NCBI GenBank assembly: GCA_963383645.1
Contig: OY726572.1
Coordinates: 68,827,738 to 68,891,737 of the forward strand
DNA length: 64,000 nucleotides
Direction: 5' to 3'
Source: Muscardinus avellanarius
Taxonomy: Eukaryota; Chordata; Mammalia; Rodentia; Gliridae
Shown here: piece by piece, positions 33,196 to 45,262 of the stretch
Layout: every line of letters starts with the position of its first letter
How positions within the stretch are numbered: position 1 is the stretch's first letter
Made by a program: the position numbers and the translations under genes
Notes under the pieces: generated by a model
Databases searched by the model: none
The model's input: only the letters and a program-made list of their open reading frames with translations
Told to the model about the DNA's origin: nothing

Positions 33196-36100
33196 TGAGT
33201 TTCTGAAATACTGTGTGTGTCTTATTTTTAACCTAGCCAGAGTTAATTTTTCTCACTGGATATAATCGAGTTATTTCTATATTTGGTAGTACCCAACCTA
33301 TGGCCTTAAAAAAAAAAAAATTGGGTTAAAGAGCCATGGAGAAACCAGCCTAGTCCTTTTCTATCTCAAAGAGATAGTTCCAAGCCAGGAGCTTAATTTG
33401 TAATATTCATTGACATGAGCATTTTCTAAACTATGCGTTCAATTTACACATTGCTACAAAAGATTTTCTCCTTTCCAAGTTCCCAATGCATACATACAGA
33501 GAATACATATCTCTCTGTCCCTTCCCCCAAGGTATATGTGTGTGTATGTGTATGAGTATTTAAAGTATTAATTTGATTTGACAGGTTGGAAGGTGCTTGT
33601 GATACTTTTTTTTTTTTTTTGCGGGTCTGGGGGTGGAAACCAGGGGCATTTGACCTCCAAGCTACACCCCCTGCCTTATTTTTTATTCTTTATTTTGAAA
33701 CTGGGTCTTACTGAGTTTTAGAGGGCCTCCTCTTGGGTCAGACTCCAAATGCTGGGATTACAAGTGTGCGCCACCACACCTGGCTTTGTGATACACATTT
33801 GAGGCTGGGATAGGTCCCTGTGCATTCTTATCCAGAACTGTGTATTTGGGCTTTTAGGCGAGAAGTAGCCCCTGCTCTAGGCAGCCTGAGGCAGGAAGAG
33901 AAAAAAGCATCTGGAGGTTGACCTGCTCCTTTCTTGTTCCCCTGCCAGCTGGCTTTATTCTTTTGATAGTTTGCTAGAGATGTTTTTTGTTTGTTTGTTT
34001 TTGTTTGTTTTTTTTTATTTTTATTTTTGTGGTACTGGGGTTCCTGGAAGCCCTTCTACCTCCGGGCTACACTCCCAGACCAATTTTATATTTTTTATTT
34101 ATTTGGAAACAGGGTCTCTTAAGCCAGCAAGGCCGGCTATGAACCTGTGCGATCCTCCTGTCTCCGCCTCCCAAGCGTGGGGATTACAAGCGAGTGCCAC
34201 CATGCCCGGCGATAGAGATGTTTTTATAAGTGAGGTATCACTTATCTATGCCATGCCTGTGTACCTACCTGAATTTTTACACATGGAATAAGAGGAGCAG
34301 ACAGGGTTAAATTTTATTCAATTTTAGTTACATTAAAAGCAGGTAAAAAAGGACTTACTGCATGAAGAGGTAACAATATGTCAACCTATTAGAGGCTATT
34401 GAAATTAAAATGTTCATATATATACAAAATATAAGGGATGCATAAGGACGCAATGGAAAAAAAAAACCACCCAACATTGTAGTTTTCCATTTTGTTTGAT
34501 GAGCCAAGTACATTGACTCCTGAATCCATACCATTTCTATAATTTAACTTGGACAAAAGCAAACCTTCCAAATCAGCCAGCCTTTATTTTATTTTATTTT
34601 TTATTTTTTGGTGGTACTGGGGTTCCTGGAAGCCCTTCTACCTCCGGGCTACACTCCCAGACCTATTTTTTTTTTAAATTTGGAAACAGGGTCTCTTAAG
34701 CCAGCGAGGCTGGCTCCGAACCAGCGCGATCCTCCTGTCTCCGCCTCCCAAGTGTGGGGATTACAAGCGTGTGCCACCACGCCCGGCTTCGGCCAGCCTT
34801 TAAAACTGAACTGTTAAGGGTAGATTGTTAGCTCTCCCAGGATTGGTACAGATGATGAAGAATTTATACTTTAAACTCAGGTGGGTCTGAATTAACAAAT
34901 GGCTAAATAATTCTTTCAAAAAGTGGCAGAGGTTTAGAGATTTACCTCTTGGCAGTATCCCTTGGAAGGGAGCTCTGAGATTAAATTTAATGAACACCTA
35001 CTGAGAACTTTTTATGAACTATACTAGGTTCAGGATTAGAAAGAGACGCAATTACCTGTTTTGGTACTCAAGGTGTTAAGGACCTAGTGTCATTTGTCTA
35101 AAAAGGAAGAAAAAAATACTTGTGTTATCTTGAGAGAATGTAACTAACCTAGGTGATGAATTGGTGTTCAGATCCATAGTTGTTTTGGAGAAAGATGCAT
35201 TGTATTAGGTGTTCATACATATTTGGTGCTTACTCATTAAATGTGTTTTGGAAATAAAATGTCTAATCTTTAGTGGTAAAAGGGTTTGCTTCATTAATAA
35301 CGTGTTAATCTACCCACTGCTTCTAATCATTCCTTTCAAGTGCTAGTCTGAGTAATGTTGCAAAGTATAATCTCTCAAAATGTTAGCTGCCTAACATTCA
35401 ATGTTCGTGTGAATAGAGAAGTGTGACTTTGGGAATCAAGCCTTTCAGGAAGGACCTGCCCAAATTCAGAAAGAAATTTGATTTCAAGCGTGAAAAACGA
35501 GATACAAATTTAAAGGATCATTTTGCTGATCTACCGCATGGTCTGAGATTTCACTTTAATGTGAACTTTTGTTTATAAAACTTTTGTTTATATAACTCTG
35601 TTTTTTCAATCTGGGGAAGCCCCAGTCACGTATACTTCTAGAGCAAGGCCCATAATGCAGAGGGTTCAAACTCAGAAAGTTTAGCGAGCTGGAGAGAAAA
35701 GACAGGACCTTTTCAATGTTTTTCAAAATGCAAATTTATAAATCATTCCAACCTTGATCTATTGATGTAAAAAAAAAAAAAGAATATTTTTTATTTGTAT
35801 TTTTGTATGTATGTGGTACTGGGGATGGAACCCAGGTGCATTCTACCTTTGAGCTATACCCCCAACCCTATTTTTTATTCTTTATTTTGAAACAGGATTT
35901 CACTGAGTTGCAAAGGACCTCACTAAGTAGCTGAGGCTAGCCTCGAACCCATATCCTTCTGTCTCAGCCTCCCAAATACTGGAATTATAACCTTGCACCA
36001 CCACACCCAGCTGTGGATGTAAAAAATATTTTAATGGTTCTCTCAAACCACTTAAATCTCAGTCTAACCTTTAAAATATTTAATTGATAATTGTTTAGAT

Positions 36101-36436
36101 AAAATTGACGGTCCATTTATCTCAGTAATGGTTTGGGGAGACAAGCATTTATTTTTAATTTCAAAAGAAATGTCATTTCTACGCAGAACTGCATTTTAAA
36201 ATAAAGCATAATGTTTAGGTTTAGATGTTTTAATAACTACAAAGGGAAGGGGAGAGCTTTGCCTCTAAGTAGAACTTTTCTCTGAAAGATCTCCAGTTTT
36301 CTATCAGGCAGAAGGACTCCCTCCAGTTGGTAAATAAGGAAACAGGCACAGAGAAGTTAGGTTTGACCCAGACTCGACCCAGACAAGACTAACCCAGGCC
36401 CCCACCCTTCCTCAGTCTGGGAGACGCTGCGGCACC
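33196..36436. repeat. MTHFD2-SLC4A5 tail-to-tail interval, includes the SLC4A5 3' UTR
   Basis: SINEs, all minus strand: 33620-33786, 34028-34210 (compact), 34606-34788 (compact), 35811-36013. 34800-35760 and 36015-36436 are repeat-free, and the part nearest 36436 must be the SLC4A5 3' UTR. Minus-strand AATAAA candidates lie at 36148-36153, 35789-35794 and 34312-34317; I cannot choose among them, so the 3' end of SLC4A5 is open. Confidence 0.6.
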
Positions 36437-36570
36437 CTAGAGGGTGGTCTCACCATCCGCCTCTCTCCCATATTCGTCCAAGTCGCTGAAGTCGTAGTCA
36501 GACTCCATCTCTATCTTCACCTGTGGCACCATGAAGACTGGGCTCCTCGCGGAGCCAAAAGCAGGTGAAG
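36437..36570 (-). CDS. SLC4A5: SLC4A5 exon l: alternative end with C-terminal ETTL
   Basis: Acceptor TCTCCTGTCCAG at 36571, preceded by a modest pyrimidine tract. When joined directly to exon j, the leftover A plus CT makes Thr. The exon then encodes SPAFGSARSPVFMVPQVKIE, MESDYDFSDLDEYGREADGE and TTL, with TAG at 36439-36437. The acidic tail ends in ETTL, a class I PDZ-binding pattern (S/T-X-hydrophobic). In this frame it is uninterrupted. The exact 5' edge is inferred; an alternative acceptor at 36521 (GCCACAG) would also keep the QVKIEMES frame only with a different upstream phase. Confidence 0.72.
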
Positions 36571-36924
36571 CTGGACAGGAGATTTTGAAGTGAAAGGTGA
36601 TGCTGAACGAGAACGAGCAGGAAAGGCGAATGATTATGTAGTTTTCGGTGCTTTAAACACCACTCCGCAGAGCAGGGCTCTGACGCCAATAGTTCTCTTT
36701 GCTTTATGAACTCAGCACATGGCTGGAACAAAGTGTCCTACCTGCTGGGCTTTCACAGCCACTGAACTGGTCTCACCCTGTTTCAGCGTATCTAAAGGGC
36801 TGCCAGAGTAAATTTTCTCAATCTCAAATTTGACGGGTTTCCCATCGTTCAAAGATAGAACACTAGCTCCTTAGCAGAGTAAGAGAGGGCTTTCTGTGCT
36901 TCAACTCCTGCCTACTAGTCTGCC

Positions 36925-36974
<50 letters not shown>

Positions 36975-39525
36975 GGGGGGGTGGTACTGAGGGTTAAACC
37001 TGGGGTATTCTACCTCTGAGGTAATTCCCCCCCACCAGCTCCTTATTTTTTGTTTTGAAACAGAGTCTCACTAGGTTGCGGAGAATCTCGCGACTTAGCC
37101 GACACTGTTCGCGAACTCGTGATGGCCTCTCTCAGTCCCCCAAGTCTTGGGATTACAGGTGCGCACCAACACACCTGGCCGGCTCTGTGTGTTTTCAAAT
37201 GGTGCTTCAAGCCTGTTGCCACTGCCGGAAATGCCTTTCTGCCCCGCCTTCCTCTCCATCTGGCAGGGTCCTATCGATCTGCCCGAGGCTCCCCAGGTAA
37301 AGCTCATACCTTCCTTGGGTCACCGGCTTCCATGTGTGCCCCTTATTTTTGTACATGGTGCTCCGTGTCTATGCTCACCAGCCCCTCTGCATCCAGGAAA
37401 TCAAGCATCATGCCTGGTAGATCTGTGATGCTAATCTTTCTTAAACTAGATCACATTGCTAAGCATTTTTCTTCAGTGTAGCTAAATCCTCCTACCTAGT
37501 GGTCTTTTCTTCTATCCATTTTCATAGATTTGGTAAGACACCAGTGTAGCTGGGACGTGCTATCTCTGGTTACCAAATGGTCTGCATGTCTGACATTGTT
37601 CCATGGCTTTGTGTAAGTTAACAGGGCTTTGGAAACACTATCCTGGTCCAAATTCTCACACTACTGACTCAAATTGGGGCAGTTAGAGAGCTGACTTAAT
37701 ATAGACCATTTTTATTTATTTATTTTTGCGGGTCTGGGGATGGAACCCAGGGGCATTTGACCTCTGAGCTACACCCCCTGCCCTATTTTTTTTTCTCTCT
37801 ATTTTGAAACAGGGTCTCACTAAGTTGCGGAGGGCCTCACTAAGTAGCTGAGGCTGTCCGTGAACTGTGATCCTCAGGTCTCAGCCTCCCAAATGCTGGG
37901 ATTGTGAGCGTGCGCCACCACGCCCGGCTAATATAGACCATTTTAAAAATAAAAGTAAATCAGGATAAACTGCTTTTCAACTAACAGGTATATGTAAAGC
38001 TCACTGGCAATAAGGGCATAGGAGCCCTGATTGGGGATGTGGGCTGTGTAATTTGTAATGTAATTATATTAATGTCATGTAATCTGACACAACACTTCTG
38101 GGCTGCGGTGCCCTTAGGTTTGCAGCTTGGGAGGTTGGAACTGATACGCATCCTCTACCTGGCCTTGTGATAATAGCTTCATCTCATATTTCAGGAGACC
38201 CGATATATGTCTCCTGGAAAACCCTTGAGGGAGCTCCATCTGAGACTGGATTTACCTACTTCTAGATGTGGGGGAGCCTGTGCACCTAATTAATGTTGGG
38301 TCCACTACTGAGTGACTCCTTGGGAGAGGTGGGCCTCTTCCTACCAACTTCCCAGAAACAACCGAGGCAAAGACTTTCTTGCCTCTGAATGTCTTTTCAT
38401 GTTTGAGCCCCCTGTGCAATAAGTAATCCCCCTTTTTCCATTGGTAATTTCTTATCAAGAACACCAAGGAACCATTGCTGGCATAGGGGGTCCTGGCACT
38501 GGGGCCCTGAATCCTTTCTTGACTCTTCCTCTTTTTCACTTATTTGATTTTTCTTTTGGACTAGGGATTAGACTCAAAGACATTCTACCTCCAAACTACA
38601 CCCCCATCTTGTTTTATTTTTATTTTTCAGGGTCTCGCTAAATTGCTGAGGGTCACTAAGCCTCCGAGGCCAGTCTTGAACCTGCAATCCTACTGTCTCA
38701 GCCTCCTAAGTGCTGAGATCGCCAGGTGTGTACTACCACACCTGGCTTAATAATTTTTTTTATTTTTTATTTTTTGTGTGTGGTACTGGGGATGGAACCC
38801 AGAGGCTTTCTACCTCCAGGCTGCATTCCCAGACCTATTTTATATTTTATTTGGAAACGGTCTCACTAAGTTGCTGAGAGCCTCACTAAGTAGCTCAGGC
38901 TGGCTTCGAACCTGTGCAATCCTCCTGTCTCAGCCTCCCAAGTGCGGGGATTACAAGCGTGTGCCACCATGCTGTTTATAATTTATTTTAATCAGCTCTC
39001 CTTAATAATCTTTGATCTTCGTGTGTGTGTGTGTGTGTATTGCACTAGGGATTGAACCCAGAGGCATTTTACCTCTGAGCTAAATCCCCAGCCAATTTTA
39101 TTTCTTATTTGGAATCAGGGTTTCACTAAGTTGCTGAGGTCCTTGCTGAGTTGTTAAGGCTGGCCTTGAACCTGTGATCCTCCTATCTCAGCCTCACAAG
39201 TACTGGGATTATAGGCATGCACCACCATGCCAGGCTGTTTTTTAAGTATTTACTCTCACTATTCTAAATTTTCTAAAGTTGCATATCTTTGTATATGTAT
39301 TATAACCATGTTGATGTCAGTTAGAAGAGTCATTTGTTACTGGACCACCAGTGATCAGGTTGGTCAGCCTTTGGCTTTGAGTGGTGAGCCAGCAAAGGCG
39401 TTCTGCTGATATATTGACTCGCCTGGGAAATCTAGAAATGAGATATTGGCTAGACTGGGAAATCTGGAAAGGGTGGTTCCTTGACTTTCTGGCTATTCCC
39501 AAGGAATCTACCTAATAGCTCTTAC
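36571..39525. repeat. SLC4A5 intron between alternative ends
   Basis: SINEs, all minus: 36985-37182, 37728-37929, 38556-38745, 38775-38972, 39040-39235. A long (TG)n lies at 36928-36972. Stretches 37190-37720, 37935-38540 and 39240-39520 look unique. Confidence 0.75.
36928..36972. repeat. (TG)n microsatellite
   Basis: About 22 units at the ID edge of the minus-strand SINE at 36985. Confidence 0.95.
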
Positions 39526-39593
39526 CCTCGATCAAGTTCTGAGCCACCGAAGGAAGAATCAGAGTGAGTAACTCCAACTGGAAGATCTTTTTC
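39526..39593 (-). CDS. SLC4A5: SLC4A5 exon k: alternative end ...KRSSSWSYSL, stop in exon
   Basis: Acceptor TTTTTCTTCCAG at 39594. Joined to exon j it completes Arg (A + GA), then KRSSSWSYSL and TGA at 39561-39559. The exon can end at a donor, GTAAGAGC, from 39525, leaving 33 bases after the stop. That is too few to expect nonsense-mediated decay by the usual 50-55 nt rule. If the donor is used the exon is a 68-nt cassette. Coding part 39559-39593. Confidence 0.85.
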
Positions 39594-40371
39594 CTGGAAG
39601 AAAAAGTGAAATGGCAGATATGAAGCAGATCTGAGTACTACACTGGAGAATGCCCTGCTTCTCCAGTACGTCCACACCATTACTTCTCTTCTCTATTCTC
39701 TACCCCTGTGGCCAACTCTAGACAGGAGGAATACTGGGGCCTCACAGAGACGAGTGGCTTCGGATTCAATCCTTTGCACAGAGAGTTCTCAGCCAGGTTA
39801 AGAGGGAGGAAGGCACGGGGAAGCCTGGGGATGGAGGATGGATGTACACAAAGGGGCGTGATGGGGGAGTGAGGAACTCAAGGATCTTGAGGTACTACGA
39901 TGGACGGTGGTGCTAGGGTGTCCTCGGGGGCCCCCAAAGGTGCTGTCGAGGTCTCCTGGTGATGCACCCCTACACTCTGTGTTGGAAGACAGTGGCAACC
40001 CCTAGCACAGAGCACTAGGGTCAGGACTCAGATTGGGATCTTTTAGAAGACTCCTGGGTCAGGCTGTGTGGTCTTGATAACAGGGCTGTCTGCCAGTTGG
40101 AGGGATTGGAAGCAGTGACCGAGTCCCACGGGTCTTCATCGGCAATGCCGACCCCTCCCTGCCTGCCTCCCTTGCAGCACCTGGAGGATGCTTGTGATCC
40201 ACACAGAATCACAGCCCAACCCCAGGACCTTCAGGCCTGACGTCAGTTCATCTAGATGTTGAGAAGGGGAAAATTCAGCTCTGATTTGAGCTTAGATGGA
40301 AGTTCCTTAGGGGAAATAGATGGAGGGCTAATAGAGAGTAAAAAGGGAGCGACACCATGTGTTTTACTTAC
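39594..40371. other. SLC4A5 intron, no recognisable repeats
   Basis: 778 bases of unique-looking DNA with no SINE, LINE or microsatellite that I can identify. Both strands were inspected for exons and none was convincing. Confidence 0.6.
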
Positions 40372-40456
40372 TTGCAATGCAGTGGATACCGTTTTGGGGA
40401 TCTGATGGGACACTGTCCATGGGAATCTTTATAACTGAGGGAGGGAGGAACTGGGG
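40372..40456 (-). CDS. SLC4A5: SLC4A5 exon j: C-terminal tail
   Basis: Acceptor GTTTTTCTCCAG, donor GTAAGTAAAA. It encodes [20 protein letters not shown] and QNGIHCIA plus one base of the next codon. 85 nt. The single leftover base A allows two downstream continuations, as described for the two exons below. Confidence 0.94.
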
Positions 40457-41867
40457 CTGGAGAAAAACAGTGGGAAACGCTGATAAACACCAACACAACC
40501 ACTTTGTCTTTCTTGCCAAGATGGAAATGCATACATCCACACTGTGCAAGCCATCACGCTCTTCAGATCCAGTTAAGGGTGTTGCAGGCACTCGGGGGCC
40601 ACTGTTCTAGACAGCCAGTGGAGAGGAAGGAACACATCCAGGAATGTCTCTCCTCACAAGGGACCAGTCATTGGGAATGAACCTCATTCAATAGCTGTGT
40701 TACTATAAAGACGTGTAAAATGAATGTGTGTAAATTGAACCCCATTTCTCCATTGCGTGTATCATATAATCCAGAGATGTTTTTCCTCCCTTTTTACCCT
40801 TGGAATAGTTCCTGCAACATGGGGGCCACTCATACTTATTGGATGAACTAATGAAAATCAGTATGCATCTTAAAAAGACTTGGACCCTGTTTCTTTTCAG
40901 AGTCTGTTTGCAAATTGTAACAATCATGTGAATGAATTATGGGACTCTCTCCTTCCTGGCAGAGGACAGTAATTAAGGACCAGGGGAAGTTTGGGCCAAT
41001 CAGTACCCACAGAGGATGGTTTAATGATCACCCATCAGTCAGCAAGGATTTGCTTGTGAACAGCTTTCAGTTACAAAAGGTGAGAACTTAGGATAAGGGA
41101 AATGAAGGGTTCCAAGTTTGAGTAAAAGTGGGAGATTGGGAGCCAGGTATGGAGTTAGAAAATCAAATGAACAGTTCAAACTATTGGAAACCAAGAGTCA
41201 AAAGTCAGGAATGATTTTCTGACTTCCCTCTTGGACATTTAGCTGTACAACCATGTTGGATAAGTCACTTCCCTTATGGAGGCAAGGTCATCATTTGTAA
41301 TGAACCCTTGAACCAGTTAACCTTTCTGCCTAATGTTTTGATACCTACTATACCTTCTGGGCTGACTCCCTGTCTGTTCACTGAGTGTTTGGGGATGGGA
41401 TGCCAAGAAAGCGTGGGGAACCAGGTGGGGAACCAGGTGGTCCCAGGCAATTGCAAAATGTAACCATTCCCCTTTCAGCAAGAACACATGCCTCTTCCTC
41501 TACTTTTATTCCCAATACCATAGGGGGGGAGTCCCAAGAAAGTTGGTCTCCAGCCCCTCCTGCCTGTCTTAACATACAGTCTATGTAAAAGTCCCCATCA
41601 GGCCCCGCCCCTAGGCCTGGTGGCCACTCCTTATAACTGCCTTCCATGTTGGGGCCATTTCCTGTCCCATTTCCTCAGGGACCTGTGCCGCTGTTGACTG
41701 TGGCTCTGAGAACCCACAGGGCTGGGAAGTGAACACGGCCAGGCAGCTGTTCCTGTGCAGGGAGCTCTGGCCCATTCTGAGGACAGTCACAGGCGCAGAT
41801 GAGCTGTCCGCCCAGGCTGCAGGCCACTTGAGAAGCCACCCCTCTGCCCAGGCCTCACATGGCCCAC
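40457..41867. other. SLC4A5 intron, no SINEs
   Basis: 1.4 kb lacking SINEs, unusual for this locus. It contains a 13-base duplication at 41416-41442 (GGGGAACCAGGTG twice). No exon evidence. Confidence 0.6.
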
Positions 41868-42023
41868 CTCCTCATCACCGTCCTCCTGGGCCCCTTTCCT
41901 TCTCTTCTTCTTCTTGTCTGTCTCCTTCTTCTCCTTCTCCGGGAGGATGTTGTCAATCCAGGCCAGGTCGTGCTGGGAGAAGACGAAGTCCAGAAGTCTT
42001 CGAACGATGATGAGGCCCAGGAT
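41868..42023 (-). CDS. SLC4A5: SLC4A5 exon i: last membrane stretch and charged tail
   Basis: Acceptor GTCTTCCTACCACAG, donor GTGGGCCAT. It encodes [40 protein letters not shown] and [12 protein letters not shown]. The end of the transmembrane domain is followed by a Lys-rich cytosolic tail. 156 nt, phase 0. The adjacent intron copies the exon's CTT/CTC bias as poly-pyrimidine. Confidence 0.96.
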
Positions 42024-43562
42024 CTGTGGTAGGAAGACAGAAACTGCAGTCTTGTGGAAGCTTAGAGAAAACCATGGGTGAAAGGGCTTTTTCTCCCTCA
42101 GTCGGGTGAGTTCGGGCACCTCTTGTGATTGTGTCTTTGGGGCCATTCTGAAGTCCCCACAAACCATTGTCCACTTGCCCCACACCCCTGGTTTCTCTCC
42201 TTTACCCTTTTCTCAGGTGAGTGACCATGCCTACAGGTAACTGAGAGGGACAGAGCCAGGGCAGAGACCATGGCTGGGGAACCACGGTTGTTCTTTACAC
42301 CAGTGGCTGCACACTTGAGTGTGCTTCAGGACCACCCGGAGGGCTCCTTAATACCCATTGCTGGGAGCTGCACTAGAGTTTTAGATTCAGCGGGTCGGGG
42401 CAGTCTGAGCATCTGTATCCTACCAGTTTCCCAGGTGATGTTACTGCTGCTGGCCTCGGGATCACACACGAGATCTCCCCAACTCTGTCCCTCTGCCCCC
42501 ATTTCTTTCTTTTTTTTTAAAACAAATTTTTTATTGAACATAAATGGTATATATTTAAACTATATTTGGTGCCCTCTCCCCCCGCCCCCATTTTCCCTTC
42601 CCCCCTCCCACCGATGGTTGTCCAGGGTAACCATGTCATATTCATAATTTTACACATATTCAGATGTAGACCCTCATTAAGATCAGCCTTCCTCCTCTCC
42701 TATCTTTCCATTCAAACTTTGCTGGTATTTCCCCTCCATTATCTGGAGTCCCACTGGTATCCTCTGTGTTCCCTAGTTTGGGCATATTAGAGGAAACATA
42801 TGTACCTTCTCCTTCTGTCTCTGCCCCCATTTCTGAGAGCTATCTCTCTGTAAATGAAGGCTGAATAAAGGAGAGTGGGATATCTGGTATTTTTAAAGGA
42901 AAGTTTGTTTATGTTCAGGATGAACAAATTATTGAAAAGAGCTGGGAGTTAGCCAGGCATGGTGGTGCATGCCTGTCATCCCAGGACCTTGGAGGCTGAG
43001 ATAGGAGGTTGACAAGTTATAAGACATCTTCAGCAGCATAGTGAGACTCTCAGCCTCCCAAGTGGGGACGGGTGGGGGGGTTTACAACATGCGCCACCAC
43101 ACTCGGCTCTCACTAAATTTTGAAGGGCCTAAGAAGCTGAGGCTGACCACGAACCTGAGATCCTCCTGTCTCAGCCTCCCAGGTACTGGGATTACAAATG
43201 TGCGCCACCACGCCCCGCTCCATACATTTCTTAAAACTATAGAACTGGGTGAATTTTACTGTATTTACAAAAAACAAAAAACAACAACAAAAAAAAACCA
43301 TCAGGAAGGATGCAGCTCTGTTGCCCTGGTTTTGTCTCTCACTGCAGGTCTCCGAGCCTCATCTTTCTCCACTGGGAAGTGGGGTTACTATTAGTACTTC
43401 AGGGGTTAAATGGAACAGCGCTCAGTACATGCTGATCATTACTAGCATTGTCCTCCCCTCCTCGTCCTGAAATGCTGATGGGGAGGATCTAGTTCTCCTT
43501 CCAAGAGTGGTTCTCAAACCTGGCTGCATATTTACGTTCACCTGTAGACTTTGGTAAGAAAA

Positions 43563-43618
<56 letters not shown>

Positions 43619-45088
43619 CAAAGACTGGGTTTCCCCCCAAGAAATTCTGGCTTAGCTGGTTTTCATTGATTCTGATGAGCAACCAAGGTGAAGAATCACT
43701 GACGAGAGCCCTCCGAGGAGTGCACACCTCAAGTTCCACCTGTGTGCCCCTGTTTTGGCCCCAACCCAGGCCTGCAGATGGCCTGGTGCCGAGCCCCCCT
43801 GCTCCAGTGCCCCCCCAGGGGCTGGGCCACTTCTTTCCGGTGGGGACCAGATGCAACATGTTTTTGGCTTTTTTTTCCCTTTTCACCTTTTATTCTGGAA
43901 TAATTTCAAGCTCCCATAAAACTTGCAAGAATAAAGAACTCTTCTATACTTTCCCCAGAGGCTTAAACTTTATATTGTCATCAAATTTGGGGGGGGGGGC
44001 AGTTTGTCTGTCTGTTTGTTATGTTACTGGGGATGGACCCAGCCCCATTTTATTTTATTTTATTTTATTTATTTTATTTTATTTATTTTATTTTATGGTA
44101 CTGGGGATGGAACCCAGGGGTATTCTACCTCCAAGCTACACCCCCAGCCCTATTATTTAGTCTTTTATTTTTGAAACAGTGTCTCACTGAGCTTGGGAAG
44201 GGCCTCACTAAGTAGCTGAGGCTGTCCGTGAATAATCCTCCAGTCTCCGCCTCCCAAACTCTGGGATTACAAGCATGCGCCACCACGCCCAGCTTCCCAT
44301 TTTATTTTTTATTTTGAAACACTAAATTGCAGAGGGCCTTGCTAAGTGGCTGAGGCTGGTGGCGAACCTGCGATCGGTCCTCGTGTCTCAGCCTCCCAAG
44401 TACCAGGGTTACAGCCATTTGCCACTACGCCCAGTTGTCAGTCATTGGCTTTTGAAGTTCCTGGTCTCGGATCCTGGCCCCCATCACTATTTGTCCTTTG
44501 AAATTCATTAATTTGGCACACTGAAAATATTTGTACTTTGTACACATCTACTTCTTCTTTTTCTTTTTTGTTTTGGTGGTACTGAGGTTCCTGGAAGCCC
44601 TTCTACCTCCAAGCTACACGCCCAGAACTATTTTTATATTTTTATTTGGAAACAGGGTCTCTTAAGCCAGCAAGGCTGGCTTTGAACCTGCGTGATCCTC
44701 CTGTCTCCGCTTCCCAAGCGCGGGAATTCCGAGCGTGCGCCCCCACGCCCGGCTTGTATGCATCTACTTCTAAGGTGGACTTGAAGTCTGGCAGCAGAAC
44801 TGGGTCTCCTGATGGGATTCATCTGGCTCCTCCAACCCCACCTTGACTGGCCCTAAGGTTGGGTAGTTTTTGCCTTGACCAGTGAGTTGTCATTGCACAG
44901 TCTGCCGGCCACAATGCCATCCTTTCCTCCTTCCTCCTGTCCACCCCTCCCTGCACACCCTCTGGCCTGGCCTCACAACTCGAAGCTTCTTCTGCACCTG
45001 CTCCTGCAACCCAGAAGGAGCCAAGCCACGGTGGGCAGAAGGCGGAGGGCGGTGGAGTGAGGTGCTCGCTGCGCCCAGCCCACCTTAC
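42024..45088. repeat. SLC4A5 intron contents
   Basis: A T-headed LINE-like 3' end at 42511-42800. SINEs: 42953-43040 (+, partial), 43108-43220 (-, partial), 44025-44294 (-, extra ID head), 44300-44437 (-, left unit), 44572-44755 (-, compact). A(n)/(AT)n lies at 43559-43614 and an (ATTTT)n-like run at 44048-44096. 43225-43550 and 43620-44020 look unique. Confidence 0.7.
43559..43615. repeat. (A)n(TA)n microsatellite
   Basis: 22 A residues followed by about 17 TA units, with no SINE recognised next to it. Confidence 0.95.
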
Positions 45089-45262
45089 CATGACAGGGAA
45101 GATGATAGCGGCCACCGTGGACTTGAGGATCCAGAGCACGGCCAGGCAGAGGATCTGCACCAGGGTGAAGAGGTGGATCCGGCGCAGGGGCACGTGGCGC
45201 AGAAAGGCATGGTCCGGCTGGTGCTTGGCCGGCATCAGGAACAGTTTGCAGCGATCCCAGAA
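45089..45262 (-). CDS. SLC4A5: SLC4A5 exon h
   Basis: Acceptor CTGTCTTTGCCAG, donor GTAAGGTGG. It encodes [40 protein letters not shown] and [18 protein letters not shown]: a basic cytosolic loop ([18 protein letters not shown]), then re-entry into the membrane. 174 nt, phase 0. Confidence 0.97.

Noticed and set aside
36498..36731. 78-codon minus-strand frame overlapping the SLC4A5 ETTL exon
   Set aside because: Different frame ending in GEDRDGV; reachable only if exon j were skipped or an internal acceptor used. The acidic VKIEMESDYDF frame resembles SLC4 tails.
41416..41442. 13-base GGGGAACCAGGTG doublet
   Set aside because: Too short to be more than replication slippage.
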